This document shows, piece by piece, positions 24,308 to 34,446 of a stretch of DNA of 38,634 bases (positions within the stretch are counted from its first letter, which is position 1; each line of letters starts with the position of its first letter). This DNA comes from Staphylococcus sp. GSSP0090. Its GTDB lineage: Bacteria; Bacillota; Bacilli; Staphylococcales; Staphylococcaceae. The position numbers were made by a program, and so were the translations under genes. The notes below the pieces were generated by a model. The model saw nothing but the letters and a program-made list of their open reading frames with translations. It ran no database searches and was not told the DNA's origin. The stretch lies in the NCBI RefSeq assembly GCF_013391405.1, contig NZ_JACBFD010000031.1:1-38634 (forward strand). Direction: 5' to 3'.

Positions 24308-25132
24308 TTAAGAAAATTTAGTTAAACTGTTGCCTTGTTCCACCTTAAATTCCTGATTGTATTCATCTACATCAGATAATTTAACTAAGGATGTATAATC
24401 TTCAATTAGTCTTTGCTTAACTTCTTTTGATTCTACTAGTACCGATACCCCTTTAACGTGAGCTTTAAACTCATTCATCAAATTCATAACACCATTGATC
24501 GAACCTCCAGCACGCATAAAATCGTCAACCACGAGCACGTTTGAATTTTCTGGTAATGTTCTCTTAGAAAGCACCATCGTTTCAATCTTTCTAGATGAGC
24601 CTGATACATAGTTAATCGATACTGTTGAGCCCTCAGTCACCTTATTATCCTTTCTAATAACTACTACCGGCAAGTTCAATACATTTGCTACCGAATTTGC
24701 TAATGAAATCCCTTTAGTTGCAATCGTGACAATAGCATCTATCTCTTCATCCATATATAGTGTTGCAATTAACTTTCCAACTCGATTAAGTAAAGTAGGA
24801 TTTCCCATTAAATCAGATAAAAATAAATATCCACCTGGTAATAAGCGATCTTTTTCTTGAAGTTGAGCTATCACTTCATCGATGACTTCCGTCGCTTCTG
24901 CTTTACTCATTTCTGGTTTATAAGTCACACCACCACTAGCACCTGCCGTGGTAATAACCGTTCCTAGCTTTTCTTTTTGAAAAGTTGTTTTAATAATTTG
25001 TACATCTTCACTAATTGAAGATTTAGCTTGTTTAAACTTTTGTACAAAATATGTTAGTGGTATTAATTTATTCGGATTATTCATTAAATATTGCGTCATA
25101 TACACAATACGTTCACTTCTTTTATAGCGCAT
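24308..25132 (-). CDS. purR: Purine operon repressor PurR
   Basis: PurR represses purine synthesis genes and is released by PRPP. The 274-residue protein has an N-terminal winged helix (RSERIVYMTQYLMNNPNKLI to about 75) and a phosphoribosyltransferase-like domain with the PRPP loop VLVVDDFMRAGGS at 199-211. It lies 19 bases after ispE. Its coding sequence contains a sigma-B-type promoter that would drive yabJ-spoVG. Confidence 0.97.
   Translation of the reverse strand: MRYKRSERIVYMTQYLMNNPNKLIPLTYFVQKFKQAKSSISEDVQIIKTTFQKEKLGTVITTAGASGGVTYKPEMSKAEATEVIDEVIAQLQEKDRLLPGGYLFLSDLMGNPTLLNRVGKLIATLYMDEEIDAIVTIATKGISLANSVANVLNLPVVVIRKDNKVTEGSTVSINYVSGSSRKIETMVLSKRTLPENSNVLVVDDFMRAGGSINGVMNLMNEFKAHVKGVSVLVESKEVKQRLIEDYTSLVKLSDVDEYNQEFKVEQGNSLTKFS
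24445..24470 (-). promoter_or_regulatory. Sigma-B-type promoter for yabJ-spoVG, inside purR
   Basis: The minus strand reads GTTTAA, 14 bases, GGGTAT. This matches the staphylococcal sigma-B consensus at both boxes. It lies in the last quarter of purR, about 155 bases before yabJ. yabJ-spoVG is known to depend on sigma-B in S. aureus, so site and biology agree. Confidence 0.78.
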
Positions 25133-25151
25133 TCAGTTCATCCCTTCTTTT

Positions 25152-26000
25152 TCAGCCTAATAACCTTACAATATGTACTTCATTGCAGCAACCATTAACC
25201 GCATTGTAAATATGCCTTGCTTGTCGCTCTTTCCTAGCTAAAGCATAAACAGTCGGTCCGCTACCACTCATCACAGCACCATCCGCACCATTTTCTAACA
25301 TATTGGCTTTTATTTTTAATATTTCATCATGCATCTTTCCCGAGACAGGTTCTAATCGATTCGAAAGACTTTTACATAATTGTTCGTAATCCCCAGAAAT
25401 TAAAGCATGTTTACACGCTTCAGTATGGACTCTATGCTTTTGTGTTAAATCTAATTTTTTAAATATATTTGGTGACGATATACCTAAATCGGGTTTAGCA
25501 ACCACAACCCAAGCAGAAGGTGGTTTATCTAAATATTCGATGATTTCACCCTTGCCCTTACACAAAGCAGTCTTTCCTAATATACAAAAAGGAATATCCG
25601 TTCCAATTTGTATTCCTAATTCACACAGTTCCTCTAACGATCTATTTAACTTATATAAACGATTCATACCTCTCATCGTAGCTGCAGCATCTGTCGATCC
25701 ACCTGCTAAACCTGCTGATACTGGTATATTTTTATCAATCGTAATGGTAAGACCTTGATGTAGATTATAGGTCTTTTTCATTAGTTCTGCAGCTTTATAT
25801 GCCAAATTTTTATTATCGGAGGGAACATAAGTCTGTTCTACGTCAACAACTATTCTTTTATCTTTACGAAGCTCAAATGATAAACGATCATTTAAATCAA
25901 TCGTTGTCATAATCATTTCAACTTCATGAAAACCATCATCTCGTTTAAAGAGTGTGTCCAACGTTAAATTAATTTTAGCTGGCGCAGTTTCATAAATCAT
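25152..26000 (-). CDS. ispE: 4-diphosphocytidyl-2-C-methyl-D-erythritol kinase (IspE-type GHMP kinase)
   Basis: GHMP kinase with the pattern [13 protein letters not shown] at the start and the ATP loop [15 protein letters not shown]. The name follows the MEP-pathway enzyme. Staphylococci are known to make isoprenoids through mevalonate, so the IspE reaction may not be its real job here; the sequence does not tell what the substrate is. I chose the ATG at 26000 (MIYETAP, 282 residues) because GAGGGTGG precedes it closely; a frame six codons longer would start inside that site. It heads ispE-purR. Confidence 0.92.
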   Translation of the reverse strand: MIYETAPAKINLTLDTLFKRDDGFHEVEMIMTTIDLNDRLSFELRKDKRIVVDVEQTYVPSDNKNLAYKAAELMKKTYNLHQGLTITIDKNIPVSAGLAGGSTDAAATMRGMNRLYKLNRSLEELCELGIQIGTDIPFCILGKTALCKGKGEIIEYLDKPPSAWVVVAKPDLGISSPNIFKKLDLTQKHRVHTEACKHALISGDYEQLCKSLSNRLEPVSGKMHDEILKIKANMLENGADGAVMSGSGPTVYALARKERQARHIYNAVNGCCNEVHIVRLLG

Positions 26001-26343
26001 ATTCCCACCCTCTTTCAATTTCGATAAGGTAATAAAATGATTTTAACATATTGTTATCATTGTGTTATCGGTTTTTTCAAAAGTTAATATGTTGTATCAA
26101 AATACATACAATTAAAAATTTAACAATAAACTTTTAATTGTAGTGAAAAATAAAACCATTTCTTAATTCACTATTTTACAATAACGTGTTTACGATATAA
26201 AATCATTTTCTGTATTTATGTAAAAATCAAAAAAGGTATGTTGGCGCTATACACCAACATACCTTTTATATCAATCGTTTGAATATTAAAGTCTTATTGT
26301 AAAAGTAAGATTCGATAATCAAACTTGACTTTAATTATTTTAT
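26001..26343. other. Non-coding gap between veg and ispE
   Basis: No gene seen. It holds the veg terminator (26229-26268), an AT-only-rich inverted repeat with 10-bp perfect arms ACAATTAAAA/TTTTAATTGT (26108-26141), and an extended -10 TGTTAAAAT on the minus strand about 40 bases before ispE, which may start the ispE-purR transcript. No match to a PurR box was recognised. Confidence 0.5.
26229..26268 (-). terminator. Intrinsic terminator after veg
   Basis: Minus-strand hairpin AAAAGGTATGTTGG / CCAACATACCTTTT with a 9-base loop and a run of T residues, about 75 bases after the veg stop. Confidence 0.92.
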
Positions 26344-26607
26344 TTAGTGTGCAACTGCTTCTTGATGATTATCATCTTCAAAAGAAACTTGTACGTTTTC
26401 AGTTAAAACGTCAGTGTATGTATAAGACACACGTTCAAAATTATAAATATCTTGATCTAGTTCAACAATAAAAACAGAAGGGTAAGTTTCTTTTAACACA
26501 CCGCTACGTTCAATTGTTTTCTTACGTCCACCATTCGCTTTAAGTACAATTCTGTTTCCTAATTGACAATCAAGTGAATTTTTGATGTCTCCAATAGATT
26601 TTGGCAT
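26344..26607 (-). CDS. veg: Veg family protein
   Basis: Small conserved protein (87 residues) of the Firmicute Veg family ([33 protein letters not shown]). In B. subtilis Veg affects biofilm matrix and spore germination genes; the molecular function is not known. The fold is probably an SH3-like barrel. It lies alone between ksgA and ispE, with two strong promoters in front and a terminator behind, matching the fame of the veg promoter in Bacillus. Confidence 0.95.
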   Translation of the reverse strand: MPKSIGDIKNSLDCQLGNRIVLKANGGRKKTIERSGVLKETYPSVFIVELDQDIYNFERVSYTYTDVLTENVQVSFEDDNHQEAVAH

Positions 26608-26632
26608 ATTGCTCCACCTCGCTACAAGTTGT

Positions 26633-26662
26633 ATAATAACACAAAATGGAGGTTTTTGTCAA
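26633..26662 (-). promoter_or_regulatory. veg promoter P2 (proximal)
   Basis: The minus strand has a perfect TTGACA, 18 bases, TATTAT, about 25 bases before the veg start. Confidence 0.75.
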
Positions 26663-26673
26663 ATAAAATATCA

Positions 26674-26702
26674 ATTTTAGCAATGTCGGACACGCTTGTC
26701 AA
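26674..26702 (-). promoter_or_regulatory. veg promoter P1 (distal)
   Basis: The minus strand has a perfect TTGACA, 17 bases, TAAAAT. The -35 lies a few bases after the ksgA stop. Confidence 0.75.
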
Positions 26703-26706
26703 TAAT

Positions 26707-27597
26707 TTAAAATGCTAATTCTGTGAAATTTTGCAACCCATTGTATAAATTTGCAAATTCTTTTATTGAAAGCGTCTCCCCACGTCTTCTTGGATCGATA
26801 TCAGCCGCTTCTAACCATTCTAATATTTGAGCTTTATTCGCCTTACCATTAACAAATAAACTTTGGTAATTATTATTGATGGTTTTGCGTCTTTGACTAA
26901 ACGCCGCTTTCGTCATTTTGAAAAATCTATTTTCGTCGTCAATATCAACGATAGGTGTTTGACGCTTCATCAATTTCACTACAATAGAATCTACATTAGG
27001 TGGCGGTAAAAAAACTGATTTAGGCACCGTTAATACTTTGCTTGTTTCTGTATAATACTGTGCAACGATTGAGAGTGAACCATAGGCTTTTGTTCCAACT
27101 TGTGCATTAAGTCTTTCTCCAACTTCTTTTTGCATCATAACAACATAACCATCAATTGGTAACTTCTGCTGCATTAAATTTAATAATATTGGTGTCGTAA
27201 TATAATATGGTAAATTTGCAACCACCATAATTTTTTCACAATCAGCTAGATGTTCTGTTACGTAATGAGCAATATCTGCTTTAAGTATATCTTCATTAAT
27301 CACTGTTACGTTATCATAAGGTTCCATTGTATCTTTCAACACTGGTATTAAACGTTGATCAATTTCAAATGCGACAACCTTTTTTGCACTTTTCGCCAAT
27401 TGCTCTGTCAACGATCCCATACCTGGACCAACTTCTATAATACCTGTCTGTGCGTCAATATCACTTGCGTCAATAATATTATGAATAATATTCACATCGA
27501 TTAGAAAGTTTTGACCAAGACTTTTTTTAAAATTAAAACCGTATTGATTAAGTAAAGCTTTCGTACGAGTTGGTGTGGCAATATCTTTATAATCCAT
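26707..27597 (-). CDS. ksgA: 16S rRNA A1518/A1519 dimethyltransferase
   Basis: KsgA (RsmA) dimethylates two adjacent adenines in helix 45 of 16S rRNA and monitors 30S assembly; its loss gives kasugamycin resistance. The 296-residue protein has [10 protein letters not shown], the SAM loop [11 protein letters not shown], and the catalytic [10 protein letters not shown]. The rnmV stop TAA is followed directly by the ksgA ATG with no bases between, so the two are translationally coupled rRNA maturation genes. veg follows. Confidence 0.98.
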   Translation of the reverse strand: MDYKDIATPTRTKALLNQYGFNFKKSLGQNFLIDVNIIHNIIDASDIDAQTGIIEVGPGMGSLTEQLAKSAKKVVAFEIDQRLIPVLKDTMEPYDNVTVINEDILKADIAHYVTEHLADCEKIMVVANLPYYITTPILLNLMQQKLPIDGYVVMMQKEVGERLNAQVGTKAYGSLSIVAQYYTETSKVLTVPKSVFLPPPNVDSIVVKLMKRQTPIVDIDDENRFFKMTKAAFSQRRKTINNNYQSLFVNGKANKAQILEWLEAADIDPRRRGETLSIKEFANLYNGLQNFTELAF

Positions 27598-28149
27598 TTA
27601 CGACTCACTTCCTTCTTCATCACTCAATGCAGATCTAACATCTTCTTCTGTATAGCCAAAAGCATTCAACTTATTGATTAGCTGTTTACCATTGGAATGA
27701 CCTATATGTAGTTTGCGACCTAATTTTTCTCTTTTGTGACGTGCATCCTTACCAACGATTAACCCTAATTCGATTAAGACATCTTTACTTATTGATTCGT
27801 GCCCTTCTTCAAAAGGTGTACTCACATTCATCAAAGCTTCTCTGATATCACTTAATTGTGCATGCTCTACGCCAATTTTTCCACGCTTATTTTTAGCCTT
27901 TTCTCTATCTATATACGCATGTTTCACACCAGGGATCTGTTTTTGTATCGTATTGCGGATTTTATCACCTGGGAAATCTGGGTCCGTTAATACGATAACA
28001 CCTCTTGTTTCGTATGCTTGTGCAATCACATTTAATGTCGATTCGTTAATGGCACTACCATTTGTTTCAATCGTGTCACATTGAACCGCTCTTTTTACAC
28101 GTTCAGTGTCATCTCTACCTTCAACTACAATAAATTCATTTATTTTCAT
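27598..28149 (-). CDS. rnmV: Ribonuclease M5 (5S rRNA maturation)
   Basis: RNase M5 makes both final cuts of 5S rRNA precursors, with L18 as cofactor. The 183-residue protein has a TOPRIM domain with the catalytic Glu10 in VVEGRDD and DPDFPGD at 56-62, then a C-terminal RNA-binding region. It lies immediately before ksgA. A substrate gene (5S at 374-488) and a 5S-binding protein gene (rplY) are in the same window. Confidence 0.97.
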   Translation of the reverse strand: MKINEFIVVEGRDDTERVKRAVQCDTIETNGSAINESTLNVIAQAYETRGVIVLTDPDFPGDKIRNTIQKQIPGVKHAYIDREKAKNKRGKIGVEHAQLSDIREALMNVSTPFEEGHESISKDVLIELGLIVGKDARHKREKLGRKLHIGHSNGKQLINKLNAFGYTEEDVRSALSDEEGSES

Positions 28150-28194
28150 TTATTGTTTCACCTTTCGTCACTTTAATTCATGTTAGATAAAAAT

Positions 28195-28275
28195 AAAAAG
28201 GTATCGGTTTTAATTGTGATGATGACTTAGTATACCTTATATCAACTAAGCGCTATCTCAGACCGATACCTTTTT
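28195..28275 (-). terminator. Terminator-like 81-base inverted-repeat structure after tatD
   Basis: Exact 14-bp arms AAAAAGGTATCGGT / ACCGATACCTTTTT enclose about 53 bases, within which CTTAGT/ACTAAG forms a second hairpin. The T run follows the right arm on both strands. It lies 9 bases after the tatD stop and probably ends the metG-tatD transcript. The loop is much larger than in other terminators here. No promoter for rnmV-ksgA was found after it, so some read-through is implied. Confidence 0.7.
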
Positions 28276-28284
28276 GAAATATAA

Positions 28285-29058
28285 TTATGCTTTTAATTTA
28301 AACAATCGTTCTGCATTTTCAGTTGTTTGTTTGCACACTTCTTCGTAACTCACACCGCGCAATTCAGCAATTTGTTCCGCAACTAAGGTTACACGGACAG
28401 GTTCATTTCTTTTGCCTCTATATGGATGTGGAGATAAGAAAGGTGCATCCGTTTCAACTAACAGTCTATCAAATGGTACATGCTTTGCAACTTCTTTTGG
28501 TTGTTTTGCATTTTTAAATGTAACTGGACCACCTAAAGATACGTAAAAATTCAATTTATTGATAACATCATCAGCAATTTCAGGCGACGCACTAAAGCTG
28601 TGCATAATGCCGCCGATTTCTTCAGCGTGTTCTTCTTTGAGGATATTCACACAGTCTTGTGTTGCTTCTCTATTATGAATAATAATTGGTAAATTCACGC
28701 GTTTCGCTAAAGCAATTTGCTTTCTAAATAATGCTTGCTGAACATCTTTAGGCGATTTATCCCAATGGTAATCTAGACCAGTTTCACCAATACCAATAAC
28801 TTTAGGGTGCGCTGCAAGTTTTTCGATCCATTCTAAACGTTCTTCAGTACAATCAACTGCATCTACAGGGTGCCAACCAATAATGCCATAGATAAATTCA
28901 TATTGGTCAATGAGTTCCATCGTGCGCTCAATTGTTGGCGTATCAAAACCCACAACAAACATACGATCTACACCATTTTCTCTTGCGCGTTCAATGACTT
29001 CTTCTAAATCTTCATCGTATTGATCTGCATTCAAATGAACATGTGTATCGATTAGCAT
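28285..29058 (-). CDS. tatD: TatD-family metal-dependent DNase (YabD)
   Basis: Metal-dependent hydrolase of the amidohydrolase-like TIM-barrel type; TatD enzymes act as 3'-5' exonucleases on DNA/RNA and are linked to oxidative damage repair. The 257-residue protein has the metal ligands in DTHVHLN, GIGETGLDYHW, PIIIHNREA, HSFS and LLVETDAPFLSP. It lies 26 bases after metG, an arrangement conserved in Firmicutes. Confidence 0.96.
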   Translation of the reverse strand: MLIDTHVHLNADQYDEDLEEVIERARENGVDRMFVVGFDTPTIERTMELIDQYEFIYGIIGWHPVDAVDCTEERLEWIEKLAAHPKVIGIGETGLDYHWDKSPKDVQQALFRKQIALAKRVNLPIIIHNREATQDCVNILKEEHAEEIGGIMHSFSASPEIADDVINKLNFYVSLGGPVTFKNAKQPKEVAKHVPFDRLLVETDAPFLSPHPYRGKRNEPVRVTLVAEQIAELRGVSYEEVCKQTTENAERLFKLKA

Positions 29059-29084
29059 ATTAATTCCGCTCCCTTAATTTGTGA

Positions 29085-31085
<2,001 letters not shown>

Positions 31086-31180
31086 TCATAAATATATCTA
31101 AATTTATTATTGTTTTCAATAAAGCAGTTGTATGTTTCTATATTGTTTGTATATGCACTTCGTATGAATAAATGCTATGG

Positions 31181-31209
31181 ATAATATACAATGCATATCC
31201 GATTTCCAA
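31181..31209 (-). promoter_or_regulatory. Probable promoter of metG-tatD
   Basis: On the minus strand TTGGAA is followed after 17 bases by TATTAT, giving a 5' UTR of about 110 bases. The rest of the rsmI-metG gap (31062-31359) is AT-rich without a gene or a clear rsmI terminator. Confidence 0.55.
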
Positions 31210-31359
31210 CTTATTATATTGATATGATTTAATAATCTCTATCTTATCTACATTACCATAAATCATGCATTTTATGGGAGTTTTTCAACTCTTTTTTATT
31301 GAATATATGTGATTTTATATGACATCACTTTCACTTCTTTTTAAAGTTTTGTAACGAGA

Positions 31360-32196
31360 TTAATTAACCTCATGATAAATGTCATAAACTTCGCTTGTTT
31401 TCATATGACGTTCTTCTGCAACAACTTTTATAGCTGCTTTAGGTTTCATATTTTGATTTATATGATACGTCACATGTTCTTTAATAGACATATCTTCAAA
31501 CCATGCAGTATCCGCCATACGTTCCTCACCTTCAACAAGGACAACAAATTCACCCTTCAATGGAATATTTCCATCTTCAAGTTGTTCCATTACTTCGCTC
31601 ACATAACTTGTGACAATCTGCTCAAACTTTTTAGTAAGTTCCCTGCCAACTGATACTTTACGTTGTTCATCTATATTTCGTATTGTTTTTAAAGTATCTT
31701 TTACACGATGCGGTGATTCATAAATAATCAGTGTGGCATTTTCATACATACGCTGTTCTAATATCGCTTGCTTTTGCTTTTCTTTTCTAGGTAAAAATCC
31801 TAAGAATGTATAAGTAAAAGACGGCAATCCGCTAGCCATAAGCGCTGTTAAACCAGCATTAGGTCCAGGTACTGTTTCCACTCTGATTTGTTTTTCTCTT
31901 GCTGCTACAACAAGTTCATATCCTGGATCACTAATAAGCGGTAAGCCTGCATCTGATACCAACGCAATATCTATACCTGATTGTAATTGCTCAATTAAAT
32001 AATCCGTTTGTTGTTCTTTGTTGTGATCGTGATATGACTTGAGTGGTGCTTGAATATCATAATGTGCACATAATTTTTTGGTTACTCTTGTATCTTCACA
32101 AGCTATCAAATCTACATTACGTAATATATCTACTGCACGATATGTAATATCTGCTAAGTTACCGATGGGTGTTCCTACTAAATATAATATTGACAT
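31360..32196 (-). CDS. rsmI: 16S rRNA C1402 2'-O-methyltransferase
   Basis: RsmI methylates the ribose of C1402 in the 30S decoding centre. The 278-residue protein is a class III (tetrapyrrole methylase-like) SAM enzyme: YLVGTPIGNLADITYRAV, ACEDTRVTKKL, VSDAGLPLISDPG, and VPGPNAGLTALMASGLP. In S. aureus RsmI is reported to matter for oxidative stress resistance. It starts three bases after the GIY-YIG gene. Confidence 0.96.
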   Translation of the reverse strand: MSILYLVGTPIGNLADITYRAVDILRNVDLIACEDTRVTKKLCAHYDIQAPLKSYHDHNKEQQTDYLIEQLQSGIDIALVSDAGLPLISDPGYELVVAAREKQIRVETVPGPNAGLTALMASGLPSFTYTFLGFLPRKEKQKQAILEQRMYENATLIIYESPHRVKDTLKTIRNIDEQRKVSVGRELTKKFEQIVTSYVSEVMEQLEDGNIPLKGEFVVLVEGEERMADTAWFEDMSIKEHVTYHINQNMKPKAAIKVVAEERHMKTSEVYDIYHEVN

Positions 32197-32199
32197 AAA

Positions 32200-32448
32200 C
32201 TACCCCTCATTTATTAATTTAAGTTTTTTTTGACGTGAAAATGTCTTAATCTCATATTCCCGTTTCAATGCTTCAGATTTGGTATCAAACATTTCTTGAT
32301 AAACTAATTGTACTGGACGTCTAATTTTTGTATATTTGGCTCCTTGGCCATTGTTATGTTTAGCAATTCTTTTTTCTATGTCTTTTGCATATCCTGTATA
32401 TAGACTGCCATCTTTACACTTAACAATATATATAAAATGTTTATCCAT
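32200..32448 (-). CDS. yazA: GIY-YIG domain protein (YazA/UPF0213)
   Basis: Single-domain 82-residue protein with the GIY-YIG nuclease fold: FIYIVKCKDGSLYTGYAKD with the two Tyr residues, the Arg in EKRIAKHN, and the Glu in KSEALKREYEIK. The fold is that of UvrC- and homing-type nucleases, but the function of this short family is unknown. It overlaps yabB by eight bases and lies three bases before rsmI. Confidence 0.92.
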   Translation of the reverse strand: MDKHFIYIVKCKDGSLYTGYAKDIEKRIAKHNNGQGAKYTKIRRPVQLVYQEMFDTKSEALKREYEIKTFSRQKKLKLINEG

Positions 32449-33166
32449 AATATATTTCTCTCATTTCTTCAGTATAAGTGCCATCTTTGTTATATATGTA
32501 AAATGGTGGTTGAATTTCTAAGCCCTGATTCCCACCTTTTCTACCTTCAACAACAATCGTTTGAGCCGCTTTATCTAATTTACTATAAATAAAGTAAAGC
32601 TTTTTAGGTTCAATTTGATATGTTCTCATATGACTTAAGACATCCATTAGACGTTCCGCTCTATGAACGATGATGAAACGACCACCTTGCTTTAATAAAT
32701 GTCTTGCAGCATAACAACAATCCTCTAGCGTACACATTATCTCATGTCTCGCTATCTTATGGGCATCTTTTTGATGTTGATGTTGCTGATTTATTTTAAA
32801 ATATGGTGGGTTACAAGTAACTAAATCATATTGAGATGGTTTTAAATACTTATGCGCTTCTTTCAAATCCATTTGGTACATATGAATTCTCTCATCTAAT
32901 TGGTTATAAGTCACACTTCTTCTAGCCATGTCTACTAACTGTTCTTGAATTTCCACGGCATCTATCATTTGCTGCCCTTTATGAGATAATACTAATGGAA
33001 TCACGCCGTTCCCAGAACATAAATCCATAATATGATCGTGTTTTTTTACATTCGTAAAATGACCCAGTAACAACGCATCCGTAGAAAAAGAAAATACATT
33101 ATCATTTTGAATAATTCTAAGATTTTCTTTTAATAAATAATCTAACCGCTCATTCTCTAACAACAT
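32441..33166 (-). CDS. yabB: tRNA1(Val) A37 N6-methyltransferase-like protein (YabB/TrmN6 family)
   Basis: SAM-dependent methyltransferase of 241 residues with FSTDALLLGHF, the SAM loop DLCSGNGVIPL and the N6-adenine catalytic motif NPPY (VTCNPPYFKI). TrmN6 methylates A37 of tRNA-Val in E. coli; whether this one has the same target is inferred. The ATG is preceded by AAGGAGG, which in turn directly follows the T run of an intrinsic terminator. Confidence 0.9.
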   Translation of the reverse strand: MLLENERLDYLLKENLRIIQNDNVFSFSTDALLLGHFTNVKKHDHIMDLCSGNGVIPLVLSHKGQQMIDAVEIQEQLVDMARRSVTYNQLDERIHMYQMDLKEAHKYLKPSQYDLVTCNPPYFKINQQHQHQKDAHKIARHEIMCTLEDCCYAARHLLKQGGRFIIVHRAERLMDVLSHMRTYQIEPKKLYFIYSKLDKAAQTIVVEGRKGGNQGLEIQPPFYIYNKDGTYTEEMREIYYG

Positions 33167-33180
33167 ATCCCTACCTCCTT

Positions 33181-33239
33181 AAAAAAGAGGACGAGATAAC
33201 GATGCTTAATAATCAAGCCTATCGTTACATCTCATCCTC
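33181..33239 (-). terminator. Intrinsic terminator abutting the yabB ribosome-binding site
   Basis: Long hairpin on the minus strand: GAGGA/TCCTC, GAGA/TCTC and TAACGAT/ATCGTTA, with a small top loop and six T residues, followed at once by AAGGAGG and the yabB ATG. Only 14 bases separate the T run from the start codon. It ends the transcript coming from yabA; yabB then depends on read-through or attenuation because no promoter fits between. Confidence 0.88.
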
Positions 33240-33283
33240 AATCACATATCATCATTATCCTTTTACCATTTATATCAGTTTGA

Positions 33284-33625
33284 TTATTCACTTAATACTT
33301 CAAGGCAAAATAAACAATCGTCACCTTTTCTGTGTTTGCCGAATAACTCACCATTACAAATATGAAAACCTTCTTTATAAAGCATTGCTAAATTATCTTT
33401 ACTACGAAGTGGTTGTTTCTTTGGTATCTTCTTCCCGTTTTCAACCGCTTTAGGTTTTTCTTCTTTATCTATTAAAGTTTTCAGATTTTCATTTTCTATT
33501 TGTAGGGCGACATTTTCTTCAATTACTTCAACAGTAAGGTTTTTTAAATTTCCCATATCACTATTGATTTGATTTATATTCGCTTCTAAATTTGCTAATT
33601 TTTCAAATATGTCGCTACGATTCAA
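33284..33625 (-). CDS. yabA: Replication initiation control protein YabA
   Basis: YabA bridges DnaA and the DnaN clamp to prevent over-initiation. The 113-residue protein has an N-terminal coiled coil (about 1-55) that forms tetramers, a linker, and a C-terminal zinc module with H88, C90, C104 and C107. It lies 15 bases after ricT, next to the clamp-loader gene holB. Confidence 0.95.
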   Translation of the reverse strand: MNRSDIFEKLANLEANINQINSDMGNLKNLTVEVIEENVALQIENENLKTLIDKEEKPKAVENGKKIPKKQPLRSKDNLAMLYKEGFHICNGELFGKHRKGDDCLFCLEVLSE

Positions 33626-33640
33626 TGTTGTTTTAGCCTC

Positions 33641-34444
33641 CTAATTTAATGTTTCTAATTCTTCCATTTTATATTCAAGTGGCTGCTCTAGACCTTCGAC
33701 TTTAACTTGCATAGAAATGTCTAAAATATTCAAACCTACGACTTTCCCATTACCCTCTGGTGTCTCAATAGCGTCTCCAACATCTGGTAATTGTGCACGT
33801 GCTTCTTCATAATAATCATTTTCATATTTAAGACAACACATAAGACGGCCACATGCACCAGATATTTTAGTTGGGTTCAGGGATAGATTTTGATCTTTTG
33901 CCATTTTAATAGAAACCGGTTCAAAATCACCTAAAAATGTTGAGCAACATAACGAACGTCCACAAGGTCCTATACCACCTAGTAATTTAGCTTCGTCTCT
34001 AACACCAATCTGCCTTAACTCAATACGTGTTTTTAACTTTTGTGCTAATACTTTAACTAATTTTCTAAAATCGACACGTTCATCAGAAGTAAAATTAAAG
34101 ATAACTTTGGATTTATCTAGTGTATATTCGCAATTCACTAGTCTCATTTCTAACGCTTGTTGTTGTATCGTATCTTTACACAATATCAATGCTTCATTCG
34201 CATCATACTCATTTTTTTCATATTGTAGTAAATCATCTTCTGTAGCGAGGCGTACAATTTCTTTTAGTGGTAATGTGACATCTTGATCTGCAACATCTAC
34301 TGGTGCATATTTCACACGCCCCATTTCTAAACCTCTTTTTGATTCTACGACTACCCAGTCGCCAACGTTTAAATCAAAGCCCTTTGGTGAATAATATTCC
34401 ATTTTACCTGATTTTTGAAAATCTATTCCGACTACATTTTGCAT
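33641..34444 (-). CDS. ricT: RicT/YaaT, PSP1-domain Fe-S protein of the Y-complex
   Basis: In B. subtilis RicT acts with YlbF and YmcA as a specificity factor for RNase Y processing and carries iron-sulfur clusters. The 267-residue protein has a PSP1 domain with the cysteine-rich segments GPCGRSLCCSTFLG and GACGRLMCCLKYEN in the second half. The ATG lies two bases after the holB stop. holB-ricT-yabA form a compact group. Confidence 0.95.
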   Translation of the reverse strand: MQNVVGIDFQKSGKMEYYSPKGFDLNVGDWVVVESKRGLEMGRVKYAPVDVADQDVTLPLKEIVRLATEDDLLQYEKNEYDANEALILCKDTIQQQALEMRLVNCEYTLDKSKVIFNFTSDERVDFRKLVKVLAQKLKTRIELRQIGVRDEAKLLGGIGPCGRSLCCSTFLGDFEPVSIKMAKDQNLSLNPTKISGACGRLMCCLKYENDYYEEARAQLPDVGDAIETPEGNGKVVGLNILDISMQVKVEGLEQPLEYKMEELETLN

Positions 34445-34446
34445 TA

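Noticed and set aside
31270..31300. Plus-strand terminator GAGTT/AACTC with six T
   Set aside because: The stem is only 5 bp, and no plus-strand gene leads into it.
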